This document shows, piece after piece, positions 1 to 13,689 of a stretch of 64,000 nt of DNA; position 1 is the first letter of the stretch; every line of letters starts with the position of its first letter. The stretch comes from Varroa destructor (lineage: Eukaryota > Arthropoda > Arachnida > Mesostigmata > Varroidae): contig NW_019211455.1 of the NCBI RefSeq assembly GCF_002443255.2, forward strand, positions 38,240,051 through 38,304,050, written 5' to 3'. The position numbers and the translations under genes were made by a program. The notes beneath the pieces were generated by a model. It saw only the letters and a program-made list of their open reading frames with translations, was not told the origin of the DNA and did not search any database.

Positions 1-2499
1 AAAATGCAGGAACTGAGTAAAATATGAACGTATCAGATGGAAATATATGTGGTTTATTCCACATGCGATTCGGAGAACTTTAATTAGCATAGGATCCGTC
101 ACCATAGGTCGTCCACCAGGACGAAGCACGCTTTAATTTCTATCGCCAGCTGGAAAGGGATCGGACGAGAAAGCAGCCTTGGAAGGACTTTATCGTCCTA
201 CTTTAACTGCTTCCTAGATCGAGTGAAAAACACACAACGTTGGTTTCGATTCGCTTATTCTCTTGATTCAAGTTCGTGGGACTTTCCGTATCCTGAAAAC
301 GGCCATCAAATCCGACTATTAGTCCACTTCGAGAAGCACTTGGTTACTTACACGAAGGAACGGTAGGACAAATGTACAAAAAATCAGGAGAGTTCCTCCA
401 ACAGCCATTTTGCATGTGACGAGACATCTTCATGCTGCAGTCGTGAGTGCATATTTTGACGAGAATCCTCCAACCAAATGTCGCCTAAAATAGACTGTCC
501 GTTTTTCTATTAGCACGAATGCAATTCATTCGGGCGTATCTCGTTTTTGCATAGCGACGAAAATACCTGGAGTTAAATTAATTAGCAATCGCCGTGATAT
601 ATATATATATATTTAGGAAATTAGGAGCTCGAAAATTCCCATTTTGTTGGTACGCTTAGTGAGCTCATTCGAGGAAGGGAAATCCGAGTAACGAACGCTG
701 CGTTGCCATTTGAACCAATAATATCTGGAACCGAGATAGGTTCGTGTACATCCGATATTTTCGGTCAAGTAGACATTAAAGGTACAACTTACTGATATGC
801 GCAGTCCTAAATTACATGAGCCCACGACGAACTATCGCACACTGACTATAGAATCTAGGACACGCGCAAAAATCTGATAAGTCCATAGGGAACACTTGCG
901 CGAAGCTAGCCAATAGTAAACATTTTATAGTTAAAGTTATATCGTTATGTTTTTAGAACTGACAAACTTCTTTTGCAGATGCTGAAGCCTTTCTGCGTGG
1001 CCGTACAAAGGATAGCTTCGGATGCATCGCTACTAGGGGGTGTAAACAAAGCATTACGGTTAACTTAAGTGAAGAGATGGAACAATTGGACAAGTTGTGA
1101 GGCTTCAACCAGAGATCAGCTTCCGAAGGAAAAATGAGTATTCAATCAATTCATATATGTGGTGTTTGGTAATACTATCATTATTATCGAATTAAAGTCA
1201 CAATATAAACGCTTAGATTGTTGATTAAACACATACAGTGCGAGCGTATTTAAATAGCGTTTCTTTGTTTTTATTTGACTTCTGCTGACGCATATGACGT
1301 TCATCTTTCCGCACATCCTGAGTAGCGTCAGCCACGATTAGTCCGTCCGTTCCTGCTTCTGCTGCTCTCATTGGTGGCTCATGGCTTTTTATGCTCTCTT
1401 TGTTTCTGTTCTTTTCTCTTCAGTGAGTGATGTGTCCCTAGTGCCTTGAGATAAGGCACGCATTATCAGCTAGCGAAGGATACCTCCTCAGTCGTTTCTC
1501 GGCCATTGCTGCGGAAAAAGCCTAGCCTCAATGATCGACAAGCTTTCTATTTTGTTCTTTTGTCAAGTTTTCGTCTCGCCGCCTTTGAAATTTAGCGTTT
1601 TTTTTTTTACAGATTCTTCACAGCTAGGTTCATATAGAGCAAAATTGTTTGGAATTTTTTTTATATTTCTGAATCGAGATCTAGCTTTTTGAACCATAAT
1701 GTATTGCATTACAACGCGATTACATGTTAGAAAAAGTCTGTTACGCATGACTAATTTAGTATAGTAAGAATGTGTAGAGTGAGATCGCCAGTGCGACTGT
1801 CTCGGCTACCTGTCTTGAGCTGAATGATGTTAAAGTTTCAAGTTTTCTATCTAGCGGGCCGCTAAACGCCCCTTCAAGCAGCATGTGACCCCCAGTATGC
1901 AGAAAATGATGCCTGGTTTAGCTGTCAGACCTAGACGTCTTTGCATTTCTTCCTCAGGCAAACACGTCACCGGTAAACCGCCACAGGGATCTTCGATTGG
2001 GAAATTAGTCAATTATCGATAATGGTACCGACAATGGAAATCTGAGTATACAGTTCATTTTCTTTCCGGAGACGCATATCGCAGACAGCAAGCAGACCCT
2101 ATTGCGAGATCTGTTATTCAGTTAATTATTTAATAATTTTTCCCTTGGTGGTACATCTTTCAGTAACAGTATCTCTATAGCGGTATATATGTGACAGCCT
2201 ACAGCCTAGAGTCATTACTTGAATGAATACCGTTGTATTAAAATTTCGTCACCGTTTTCATTGTTCTGTCTTTATGAACGTACTTTTTCTCCGCTATGCG
2301 TGTTACTTTGTCTTCATACAGTTGAAGACGCTGTCCCATATGTCGCTGATGATAAGATGACATTATGGCTAATGACTCCTTGACGGCTGGACTCGTATTG
2401 GGAGCACGCGGTGACTTTTAAGCAGACTTTTGCCGCCGTATTGTCAACCTGCGATAGAAGAATTGAGAACTGTAAATTTCCACAAGTATTTTTCTACAT
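1..2499. other. AT-rich noncoding stretch
   Basis: No open frame with recognisable protein similarity and no RNA gene is visible on either strand. The only structured element is a short TA dinucleotide run near 600. Composition and stop density look like ordinary intergenic or intronic arthropod DNA. Confidence 0.6.
597..612. repeat. (AT)8 microsatellite
   Basis: An uninterrupted AT dinucleotide run of about 16 bases, read directly from the sequence. Confidence 0.9.
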
Positions 2500-2790
2500 T
2501 TCAAGTTTCTATCGCTTTTGGCCTTGTTTCGCTCTTCACGATGTGGAAGCTTTCTAATTCTCGCCTCCATCTCCTCGTTCCCTCCGTCTTCGAGGAAAAC
2601 GCGCCCCGCAGTAGTGGCCCATACAAGAACTCAGTGTTTTCCGTTGCCGCTTCCTTCTTGTGCCCTTCCCACTCACACCTACCAACCACCTCATCCTATT
2701 ACACTAATCAGCTTTGCGTCACTCCGTAGTAAAGCCTATTCCAGACCGGCTGACTCACGCCATCGCATCTGACGACTCTTCTTTTGCGCT
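2500..2790. other. GC-richer, pyrimidine-rich island
   Basis: The plus strand is unusually rich in C and T (runs such as CTCCATCTCCTCGTTCCCTC) and contains CpGs, unlike the AT-rich flanks. Two overlapping open frames on the plus strand (2430-2729 and 2518-2772) and one on the minus strand arise because stops are rare in this composition. None resembles a known protein. A 5' UTR or promoter-proximal sequence is possible, as is an old repeat. Confidence 0.35.
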
Positions 2791-5700
2791 GCACCTCCAT
2801 TGAAGCGTTATTGCCTTCCCAATGCTTTCTTTCTCAAATAAAGTATAAACTGCTAAGCGCTAGTAAATTGTTTCTTTGCTGTTTGGTAATGATGGAAAAT
2901 AAAATGAAATGCGTACTCATAACTCAAATACACAAACGAGCATAATATGCTCTTTTTTTTTTTTGCCCCTTTTAGCATTTAAGTCGAAGTTGCTTTATCT
3001 AGCAACATTTTATTATTATAGGGAGGAATAATGTACTTAATTGTTATAACGGCCGATTTATTGGCCTCAGCTTTGCAGTTTAAAGGGCAGGAGTTGATTC
3101 TTCCTTTAAAACGCGTCCTTAAAAACTATTATCGTGCTCATATGCACACACCTAACATAAATAAAGCATGATCTAAATAAGCCATTAGCTACTTCTCACG
3201 GTAGAATCTAAATGTGCCGTACGTTACGTTTTACTATTTTCATTACGGTATCTAATAGACTATTTCACCCACACTAATTGCGAAGTATTTACCCAGAGTA
3301 CACCATGCTTACACAAAAGAAAAATACAGAAAACGAGATGATTGCAACAATAGACAAGCAATAACAGCTCTAATTATACGGATATGTTCAACTGTTGCCG
3401 AACCCCAACGGGATTTGTTCAAAGAATCAGAATTTAAATTTTCGATTTGCGTAAAAACCAACCTGCATTTTTCCCGCACGTATCGCTTTGTAGCTTGAAA
3501 AATCGCTACTCAGTAGGTAATAAAGTAATGGATATGTTGTCTTTTACCAGCTGACATACCCGTCGATGCAGCGTTAACTGAATACTAGACTCCGTTTATG
3601 ACAGATTCGTAGAAAAGGCAAGCACTTGCAAAGTACACATGGTTGTCGGATCTTGGGAAATGAGGTCATCGCAAAATTAAACAAGCCATACTTTTTTCTT
3701 CATTTTTAGAATGTATTTATTATTAATACTTTTTTTTTTTTTAATTTATTTCAAATTTACAAGGAGACTGATTATTCTTTGCAGTTGTACCAATTTTAAA
3801 AAATGAAAATTTGCGAAATAACTTTGATCCTAACATTACGATAGTGACTACAATCTGACCCAGTCATTCTCTGGAGCATTCTCCGATAAACGCCGACTAA
3901 CTCTGTTATATAGATACACAAGATAAGGTCTTTTATTTGTTAAATTAATGTACAAAGATTAACCATTCAAATGCTGAATATAAAATGAACAGGTTTGATG
4001 GTGAAAATGAATAATTGCAACAAAAAAAAAAGGGGTTACGCAAGAAATGCTTAGGATGAGTTGGTTTAAATCGTGTACTTATGGACCTTTAGTTACTTTT
4101 GAACTTAAATAATATTAAAGTAATGCAATTCGATGTTTTGAAAATTCTTGAACAAGGAGGAGCTTATACCTAAACTTCTTACAGAATCATGCAGCAACAA
4201 ACGAAACGAAACAAAACAGTCTGATTTCAACAGGATCAGAAGTGTTTTTGCTATACTATTTAATCCCCGAACGAATGGGCAGCGTTTATAAAGGAATAAT
4301 GTAAGATCAGTTACATTTTTCGCAGTTATTATTGTTGTCGAGCAGCACCAAAGTTACAGTTTCCAAAGTTCGCTTAATACAGAAAACTTGATCCAAAATA
4401 CGTATCTTGTTCATAAGTAGTATCCCTACTAAATCCATAGGGTATTTTGGAAACTACGGAAAACCATGGCTTTGAAAAGGATTGGCAGGCCAATAGAAGA
4501 ACACGATATGAAACGCTTAAGAAATAATGCAACTTTATGGGCTCGGATGAATTGTTAGATACTTTCAAGTGTATATGGAACCGTATAAGGTTCCGTGACA
4601 TTCTTAACCTTGAAAAATACCTCAACTTGGCAGCTGTAGATTTTTTCCCAAACAGATGATATATATGGAGGGGTTCACGACTGCCTCGACGCTGTGAGGC
4701 TGCGGGTCTTTCTGAACATCCTGTACGCAGGACTACACGATGCAAAGTGTTGGGCAGCCCAAAGAAATCGTTCAGACGTGCTATGGAGCAAGGCAGGATG
4801 GAATCCATTGGGTGTTTTAAATCGAGATAGTCAGTGGACTGAAAAGTCGAGCATTCAATGTGGCCTTTAGCGATCATGGTTTGATCTGCGGGGCTACCGG
4901 TCAAGAGGGGACAACGAACTTAGACATGTCCTTTGGAGGCCTGCATTGCCACCTGTTCTAAACGAAGCCCCTTTCTACCCTGCTTTTATTTCTGATCGTA
5001 CACAAACCTAAAAGCGGTTGACGAGTGCGTTTCCTAGTCGAGAAAAGCTCGATCGTAGTTGCCTGTAGAAAGCATCGATCGAGAATCCAATGTACCGAAA
5101 TTGCATCATCCTCGGGGGCTGCCTATTGCAGTTTCCCATATGATCTAATATGAACCGAATAGCATTGGCTAAATTCTGAACCTATTCGATAGGCTCTCGA
5201 GACGCACCAAGCACAATAATCTTCACGTATCGTAAGGCCTGTGAGACCTTCTAATAACTAAAACCTGTATGCTAAAATAAATAACAATAACAATTCTTAT
5301 TATATTATCGTTATAATGGCCTGACCGCAAAGTCAAGGCGTTGCGCGTCCTCGTAGGTCTACCGAGTCTGTTGCTTCACTTGTCGACTCTGGCACGAGTA
5401 TACCTGCCGGTCATTTCAGATGACATTGGTATCCGGAACAGAATATGGCAAAGCTACCGATTCAAACCATCTCTCAAGCTCTTCATTTAGATGTTAACGC
5501 TTTCCAGCTGCACGCCGTGTCAGCTGAAGGCGCCGAAGCTTAACTAGACATCCTTTCCATCGACCCTATTGATACTTGTCGGGTCGATAAGTACCTGTGC
5601 ATAATGTCTAACCTTTAGTTGGGACGCCGCTTGTCTTATTCATGCGGTTATGTTGTGGATGAGCTTCAGTATCATCCTCTACTGAAACTACATCAGCGAC

Positions 5701-8589
5701 TGAAAGGCTGATGTGATCCAATAAACGGTATTTTAGGTCGCAGGTTCCAAAAAGCAGACTTTCAGCGCGATTTGCAGAAGCGTGAAGGGCTTTTCAACAG
5801 AGATTAGCAGAGAGACAAGCCTTGTGTTTAATGTAACCGACCTATACAGGAATGCCTGAGTACCATCAACTAGCTTTGGAGGGAGTTTGCAACATAATAC
5901 ACAAATACGAAACGTACTAAAACAATATACTTGTGCTCCTTGGACCGGAGCCACCTGGTTCTTGAAAATGGGTTTTCCCAACCCCACAAGACAATTCAGA
6001 CTGGTCTGTTCGAGGCTATGGATAAATCTTGTTCTACTCGTTTTTTCCAAAATATCCTTAGAGTTTTAGCTGGGAAACGTAAATAAATGACAATGGCATA
6101 GTCTAAAACTAATCTATAGCAACGCTTTAATCGAATAAGCCACTCGTGTATAGATTCTCCTCTGCTGTTTAAGCACCTTCGCTATAAATTGCTTTCCTTA
6201 GAATTGTAAGTGAAAACCGTACAAATACTTATTGAGATTAAAAACTGTTTTACAATGGCTTGTATTTTCCAAGTAAAAAATTTTAGCTCAATTCTAGTAG
6301 AATGCGCTTGAGTGGTACAGCGCTTGGGTACTTCAGGCGTATAGAACACAAAGTTGTCTTCATGCAAACGCCAAATACGGACAAGAAGAAATTAAGGTGA
6401 TTTTAGTTATATAAAAAAATCGTGACTGAAAGTAATTCCTTAATAGCCATCATTCAGGCAATACTATATATACATATATAGGTATCGCTTTCTAATTCAA
6501 AAGAGTACTCTTGAACTTGAAGTGTTAAAGCTAGGAGCTGGCACGTTTTTGATTTTTTACCCTGCCATCGTTTTAAGAACAACCAAAGTGCTATTTTAAA
6601 GCAGATATTTTAGTCTTATTAATTTTTATCAATTATTGTTTTTCCTTCAATCACAGTTAATAATTAAAAAGTAACTTAATGATACAATGACTAAAATCGG
6701 CAAAAACGCTCTTTCTCGTTTATGTAACTGGTCAAGCGGTCTTTACTCTAAACTCGCTTTAAGCCAAATCGAACTAGCTGGAACTAAAATAAGCAACAAT
6801 ATTTCTGCCATTGGTAAGTAACAAAGATAGATTGCCAATTTTAATAAACGAAGGGACCTCAATGCGCATGATTGAATGAGAAAAACTCTGCCACGACCCT
6901 GTACCTAGCCACTATGATTGTTAACCACACAACTTTAGATTACTAACAATATTTCGGCAGATCCTAAAAGACAAATAGCGAAAAGAAAACAACATTAGGC
7001 ACATATTACGAATTAATCAAAGTTCATATTAAAATAGATAATAATGTTTTAAAGTTACTCTCCAAAAAAATAGGTTTTTTACGAATTTTTCCTCAGCCAC
7101 CATCCTTCCGGCCCTAAAAGCAATTAGCTCTTTGACGAAAACTTCTGATTTATTTTCGTAAGAATATTATTATTCTATTATAATAAAGTTTCAGATTATA
7201 CAGAGAAATCATCTAGAAAAATCTCTATTATGCTTGATTTTAATGTAATCTACATTTATTCAGAGTGTACATTTACGGGCAGTATTTCACAGACAGAATT
7301 TGTGAAAAGTAAACACAATTAAGTACCAAGAAGGGCTTCTTAGATATAGTAGGCCTTGGTCTTTTTTGACCTGAATAGAACATGCTTTCGAAATGGAATA
7401 TCCTCTCTTGCAGAAAAGCTCTACAAAAGATGACTTATTTTAACAGATCCGACGGTGCAACAATAAATGGCTAGACTACTAGACAGAGGTACAACCTGTT
7501 CTTTGTCCACTGCTATTTGCTGCACATACATGGTGCGATTCTTGCTAGGTGGTTCCGTTCGGTATCCATAAAGGAAGCACTATCGACATTTATTGCGTTT
7601 GTAGTCATGTTAAGTCCTTACCTTCGTCGGAAACAAACTGCGCGTTATAGGGTCCTTATGGAAAAGTACAAATGGAAGTAATTTTCTGGCAAATCCCTTC
7701 AACATTGAAAATGAACGGTAAGAACCTGTAGTACGGCCATGGCGCATTTGCGGAACTTGAAAGCTATTATGGAACTACCTTTTTCCATGTACTTTGCGTC
7801 GTGTGAAGAGCGCTAATCATCTCCGACAAACAAGGTGTGGTGTCAAGGAACTGTCGACGATTTGCTCTTTCTTGCTAGATAGCGGTATGCAATCTTTTCA
7901 CAACGTCTAGATTATACCTTTTAGTGACAGTATAAATGCACAATACACAATCGTCCAATAGTCGAACAACAAGGCCTAACGAAACGTAGTTTTTGCTCCA
8001 AAAACTAAGAAAGCTGCTTCGAGCTTTACGCGCGTCTCATCATCACCTGTAATGACGCATAGGAGAGAAGTCCAGTTTCTTTTTTTTAATGTGCTCAAGT
8101 TCGATTTGTTAAAGTGCGGTAAAAGAAACGGTTTATACTTCATCGAAATTTAAAATCGCTGCTGCCGCCCGTGCATTTGGCATTGAGTTATAGCCTGATT
8201 GCCAGAAACTTTCTACAACGTTGGCACCACTTGCGAGCACTAGTTCAACGTTAGGACAAAGCATGGATTTGTTATTTTCATTTGGTAAAACTTCATTAAT
8301 CTTTAAAATTTGGCTAAAAAAAGCAAACAGGAGGGCGAGGTTGGCCTTTATTCGACAAAAATCGGGTGTCTTGTCGATACTTTTTTGCGGTAAGTCTGTA
8401 GGACATTAGACAGCTACTACAGAGTCCACAGTAAAGTGTGCCATAACACTTCAGATCGTTTTAATAGATGCCACAGCACAAATCCGAGCCGTGAAAACTA
8501 TATTAAAAAAATTGACAATATCAGAGTTTTGTATGTTTCTGTTGCGAAGATCCACGGGTATTTGCCATTCTCAATTTAACGAAGACAGC
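2791..8589. other. mainly AT-rich stretch, no recognised gene
   Basis: Poly(A)/poly(T) tracts (for example near 2950, 3730 and 4020) and stop-dense sequence dominate. A less AT-rich patch at about 4600-5700 carries the longest open frame of the window, listed separately. Nothing else is recognisable. Confidence 0.5.
4374..4904 (-). CDS. longest open frame in window, unrecognised
   Basis: This is an uninterrupted minus-strand frame of 176 codons. It opens on TTG, and its first ATG is codon 10. It lies in a patch of moderate GC content. The predicted protein is mixed in character, with no signal peptide, no clear membrane segment and no motif I recognise; the middle contains basic and Ser-rich stretches. 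I see no convincing splice sites or Kozak context. It is somewhat longer than expected by chance for this composition but not decisively so. It may be a chance frame, an exon, or a remnant of a mobile-element ORF. Confidence 0.15.
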   Translation of the reverse strand: MTGSPADQTMIAKGHIECSTFQSTDYLDLKHPMDSILPCSIARLNDFFGLPNTLHRVVLRTGCSERPAASQRRGSREPLHIYHLFGKKSTAAKLRYFSRLRMSRNLIRFHIHLKVSNNSSEPIKLHYFLSVSYRVLLLACQSFSKPWFSVVSKIPYGFSRDTTYEQDTYFGSSFLY

Positions 8590-9060
8590 ATGCATTTCGG
8601 CTGGCACATGTTTGTTCGATCTTTCCGGCGCAACAGAGCGGGCAAAACGCGGCTTGATTCTATCAGAAAATACCGACTTGATGGGCTGGTCCGGAGAGCA
8701 GATCGGCTCAGCGACTTCCTCACGTGTAGCGTCTGAAATAGCGCTGGCACTCCCTCTAGACAATTCGCCTGATGGCAATACGCCGCGAACCCGTTGGCAA
8801 CCTTTGCAAAAGCCGCACTACTTTAACGGGTCTCCGGAGTTGAGAGCGAGGTCTCGATAGATAATGACAAGCTATCCTTGTCCGAATACGAAGAATAGAA
8901 GAAACCCAGAAACAGTAAGCGCCAAGAGGTAGTTTGTAATTAAAACAAACGGTAGCAGCAAGAGAGTGGGCTCCTTTAGGGGGCCGCAAGCGGGTAAGCT
9001 AGGAGCGGCTATTACAGCGGGCTCGGTAGGTTTGTCAGTGTAATAATGTGCAGCTTCGCG
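8590..9060. other. GC-richer island
   Basis: This CpG-containing segment has balanced composition and overlapping open frames on both strands (8612-8860 plus, 8521-8778 minus and 8756-8989 minus). Because several frames are open at once, they are probably compositional. No protein similarity is recognised. It could be a promoter or 5' UTR region or an old repeat. Confidence 0.3.
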
Positions 9061-10151
9061 GACACCATAGTGTTTCAATCAGTTATATAGTCGGAAACAA
9101 TAATGCATTGTATTATATATTTTTTAAACATCTAACGAGACACCAAACACTGACGATTTTCTCCCAAGATATTTTAAGATTAGATGTACACCTCGCTAAA
9201 GCTTGCTCGGGACTAATCCTATTCTCTGAGAAGCACATCGAGAACGACGAATGAACTTAACGGACTCCACAAGGCAAAGTAGTAATTCCCAACAGGAATG
9301 GAGTGCAAGAAATCGGCTTTCAGTTTGCAAGGTTCGACCTTTTAAACCCAGTGGCTTTTGAATACCGCGTTAGTGATTGTCTCTTTAAAAATTGTCGGAC
9401 GCAGAGCAGTGGATCATACAATGAGCTGTAATCCCCCCAAATCAGACAACCGCGTATCAAGCATGTTCATCAATTTCTTTATTGTATGAAGCACCGCCCG
9501 AATGTTACAATCACTGACGAGTAATAATATTTACCCTATCTTCGAAAACGTTAGAGGAATTCGACTCTGCAATGCTAAGCTTGACACCAATCGACATTGA
9601 GGCCATCTGCGATATTTAAGGCAACAACGGCATACATGCTGCTGGCAACCTATCATACTTCCTACTTATCTATCTCAACCCACTATTGTAGTTGGCTGAC
9701 CTCGATGGCAAGTTAGCATAACAGAACTCTTCCGAATAGGTCAACTTCCCGTAAGTGCGGTGGCAGTGTGTGTCGCTTGCCGTACCCGAAACGCCAGTGT
9801 ATTCGTCTAGTTGGTCGTCTAGTCTGGCGGAACTCCCTATAGAATTTGTTTTTACCAAAAAATCGGTTCGTGCAAGCATTATGTCAACCAGACGTTACCT
9901 CATCGCCTATTTGCAGGTGCATCTGTGCAAGGGGTTAATGCATTATATAACGCCCGGCAAGATCAGCTGATGCTTCGAGGCGTTCCGAGCCTGAACAAAA
10001 TGAACCTGTCAAGTGATGTCATCCCGTGGGAACGGATTATGGCAGTAGTGTGTCTTCAGCTGCTAGACCAAATATAATGGAGATATATTGATCGCTCTTA
10101 CATTCAACTAAAGATTTCTAACAGGAATTTTTATTTCCTCATTGAGAAATA

Positions 10152-10187
10152 AAATAGGTTTTCTTCCAGGTTTTCGAAAACCTATTT
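10152..10187. repeat. imperfect palindrome, 11-bp arms
   Basis: AAATAGGTTTT at 10152-10162 is the reverse complement of AAAACCTATTT at 10177-10187, separated by 14 bases. Nested inside is the 14-bp palindrome GGTTTTCGAAAACC (10169-10182), so two alternative foldings are possible. Function is unknown. Confidence 0.7.
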
Positions 10188-11874
10188 ACATTGTCCTGTT
10201 TGAGACGATGCATGTAAGAACGAAACTCGCATTCGTTTCTTCTAAAACGGTGAATAGTTATTATCGTAACCCGTCGCAAGGATATACAGAACGAACATCT
10301 ATAAGAAGGACCAAACCTGATAACTAAATAAAGCTCTGGGCAAAAGGGTTGGGTAATCACTAATCTCTCTTCGAACGAGACGTTCAAATAAAGAATTTTC
10401 AATCATTTAATGTTGAGATTGATCTTATGCTGATCGATCCATAGCAATCAGCGCTTGGAAAAGCACAAGTCAACACATCAGCTAACAACCCAATGTGGAA
10501 TCAACAACTCCTGCTAGAATTCTCTGGTTGAATTTTACGATATTCATCATTATATCCAGTCTTAATACTCAAAAACGCAGTATTGCCATAACTCGTTCCC
10601 ACGAGATAATATCAGCTGGCAAGTCAATTTGCCCTACCTGGTAGCACCAGATACCCTCTGAAACACAAATCGTAGGATGTTCATTGAAATGGTGGCAAGC
10701 GTAGTTCACGCTTATGGACCATACAGAGGCACAGCGCGGGGCAAATGCGCGCTAGTAAACGAGATCTGCATGATACTGGTTATATATCTTGTGTACGTAC
10801 ATTATTTATATATTCCATTAGTACACATCATAGAAAGCCTGCGAGGCAATTGAACTGCCGGAAAACCTAGTTGAATAGAATAAATATCGGTATAGCCTTT
10901 TAGGCAATATCGAAAACGTTTCGCGTCTAAAATTAAACAACACATTAGCTAATAGTTGACAGTGGAAGCTTTTAGATCTCTAACATCCCCAAACGCAATC
11001 CGTAGATCGCGAAAACCATCAGCACTCGAACGGGCATGAACGTTATCTATCTAGTAAGGAATCGGGTGATCAGGGAAATCCAGATATATTCGAGGCATCG
11101 ACGCTCAACGGTTGTTTCCATGGATTTGTTATTCAGTCTGCCGAACGCACGCGGAAGACGTTTAGGGATGTGTAAAGGTATAGGCACACGGTCTAGTCAA
11201 TATACAAAAATTTCGAGTTATCGCAGTTGGAACCCCTGTTGGCATGCAGAGATTTTTCAACAAGTTTAGATTTATTGGTCACTCCGCTCCCACTCTCTGA
11301 CCTAAAAATTGAAAGCTATAGCTGTGTTGACCGATGTGTTTCATCTTATGGGTCAGTTAGCCACGTTCTGCCTGGCGCTAGTCTGCGATAATTCCAGCAG
11401 AGCCATTCGTTAGTCGGTCTGGACAAACCCCAAGGCTGGGAAAAGCACTGTTTCAGCTTGATAACTTTCGAGGCGAAGTGTTCAGCTCAGGCAAAATGCG
11501 TAGGGCTCTAACGGCGATCGTATCAGGACTATGAATTTTCTGACCTCTCTTTCTGCTGCCTGCAACGTTAACAATTCAGCTCGGCTTTAGTACGCCACTT
11601 AACGCCATAGTTGATATTCGCTAACCAATTACCTGCTTCAACAGTTTAACGACCGCTCGGCTATTGCTTGTCTAACTCCATAATGTAGCAACGTGCGTGA
11701 CCCTACATTTTGTGTTTCAATTCAAAAGCCGATTGAAAACCTTGGTGGGTAATACGAGCAGATTCGCTTTCTCGGACGCAAGTTGCGTTGCTTTGGAATT
11801 CCTAATAGGTAACTTTTTAGTATTTATGGAATACGCATATTCCAGCACGCCTGAAAGTCTATGGGCCAATTCAA

Positions 11875-11931
11875 TTTCAATTAGAAAACCATAAAGATTG
11901 CGAAGCACTCTTTATGGTTTTCTAATTGAAA
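11875..11931. repeat. perfect 23-bp inverted repeat, 11-nt loop
   Basis: The arm at 11875-11897 (containing AGAAAACCATAAAG) is an exact reverse complement of 11909-11931 (containing CTTTATGGTTTTCT), with loop TTGCGAAGCAC. The flanks do not pair further. This is far beyond chance for random sequence. The stem is too regular and short for a typical animal pre-miRNA. It may be a foldback created by replication template switching, a MITE-like relic, or an assembly artefact. Confidence 0.9.
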
Positions 11932-11934
11932 AAT

Positions 11935-11955
11935 AGGTCAAAAAGGTATTGACCT
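11935..11955. repeat. 7-bp hairpin next to the large inverted repeat
   Basis: AGGTCAA (11935-11941) pairs with TTGACCT (11949-11955) around a 7-base loop. It starts three bases after the perfect 23-bp hairpin ends. It is weak on its own and noted because of its position. Confidence 0.5.
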
Positions 11956-13024
11956 TCTGTTCATTTTTAGCTGCCAGGCTTCCAGGTAGCTTTTTAGTGG
12001 CGGCCATCGTATCTTTAAATTCATTTTACTGTGTCACACCTTTCAATTTTGCTTATGTTCAGGTGTTGAAAGGAAATTTGGACGACTTCCTACACATGTC
12101 ATTTGAATTAAACTGGTGTTTAATGACTCAATTTGCGCAAAGATCTCCCCATTTTGAAATATTAGTAATAATGAAAGTATACATGGACGAATTTAGAGGT
12201 TGACTTTTCTTGTCTAGAGACCATTTAACATGTACTGGTAGTACAGAAAAGTATGTCAAGTAGATGTTTCTAAAATATCATTCTTTCGGTTTCAAGAGGT
12301 ACCCTGTTTGAATACCAAGCCTTTAGTGCAAGGGCACGCTTGCAGGTTTGCCATAAAAACAAAGATACTCGGAATGACTTGCGCTTATGCCAAGTTTAGC
12401 AATACGAAAGTAATTTAAATTATTACAAAAACTATCCTATTTAGGCTATTAGCGACGTTTTCAAAAAAATACGTACTTTTTAAAAAGCATTTGGCCACCA
12501 TAAATACCGAGAAGCTAGGTCGCGTAATTTGGTACAAAGTGTTAGGAATAATAGCATCAAATATTGATTTCGACGATTGTATTTTATGATATTTTAGGGC
12601 TCTTTTCGACAGATATCGCCATCTGCGAGACTTTTGGAGTTAACGCTTGTGTCAGAGCTCGGTTTTGTGTTCTGACTAATACATATCTGGATCTTCGCAT
12701 TGTGATGATCTCCATCATTATTACACCAAAGACCGTGCAGTCTTTGGTAGCACCGGAGGCGCAGTCAAGAAATGACCGTGTGCGCTTCATAATAACTGTA
12801 CATTTGCGTGCCGTGATACAAAGTCACGAGAATTATTTGCTACTAACGCACAGTGGACAGGGATAGACGATGGAGCGGTTGTCCGTAAAGTTTATGCTGG
12901 CCATATTTGTACCCGCTCATCCTATGAGGCCCAAAAAAATCCGTTTGACACGCCAAAGCCTGCACCAGAGGATAGGCTGACATAGGCACACATGTTTGAG
13001 CTGAACAGGGTGAGACGACGTGTC

Positions 13025-13140
13025 CGCGTGGTGGTGTTGTGGGTAACGTACTCGCCTGTTAGTGGTAGACACCCGTCATGATTCGAATCTGGACATCAAC
13101 ACACTTTGTTTCATTATGGGAGTCAGCCGTATGATCGAGT
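13025..13140 (+). mobile_element. SINE-like repeat, copy 1
   Basis: This is a member of a five-copy family defined here. An A-box-like segment (GTTGTGGGTAACGTAC, near 13034-13049) is followed by a B-box-like GATTCGAATCT (13080-13090). The shared core and tail follow: TGGACATCAACACAC, then TTTCATTATGGGAGTCAGCC. These align base by base with copy 5 at 55342-55375. The A/B box order and spacing suggest a tRNA-derived pol III SINE. The copy is old and diverged, and its ends are approximate. Confidence 0.55.
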
Positions 13141-13689
13141 ACCCAACGACGATGCCGGACTTGAATTGGCGTCAAATGGTAAGCGGATTCGTTTGGATGA
13201 AGGTTGGAGCTTGGTGATAGCTCTGAATCGTCCCAGCCCTCACAGGTTCAGCCGTGCTATAGTAGTCAATGTGTGCAGAACTAATTGAATCTATCGAGGT
13301 TTAATGTCAACTGGACAATTTTTTCTTAGCTCAGACGATGCGACTGGTTTTCTCTATACGTTTTTACCTGATATAATCATCTCTGTAATATAATGTAAAT
13401 CTTTATTAGAAGCTATTCAACACGGTGGAATATCTCCATATTTTAAACAGTAATGTTGTAAATATAAATAGTACAGCCGAGACTCAGCAGTATTCGTTCG
13501 TTTTTCAGTACAATAATGTCTCTCCGTTTAAAATAATCCTCAGGGATTTTATTTTGCACATTATACGATGTGATTCCTTTTACGACAATGCCAACATAAT
13601 GGTAATGCGAACGTTTCAAAAAGATAAGATGCCATTTGACGGTATCACTAAGCCAACAAGAGGCCATTGCTAGCTTTTTGACTCTCCCT

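Larger units (their letters stand above)
9061..13024. other. noncoding stretch with inverted repeats
   Basis: No gene is recognised. Structured elements are an 11-bp-arm inverted repeat near 10152-10187, the perfect 23-bp-arm hairpin at 11875-11931 with a small second hairpin right after it, and a 9-bp-arm hairpin at 12725-12748. The rest is stop-dense AT-rich sequence. Confidence 0.5.

Noticed and set aside
4374..4904. 176-codon minus-strand frame as a confident gene
   Set aside because: No domain, no splice or Kozak support, and its length is only modestly unusual for the local composition. Kept as a low-confidence entry only.
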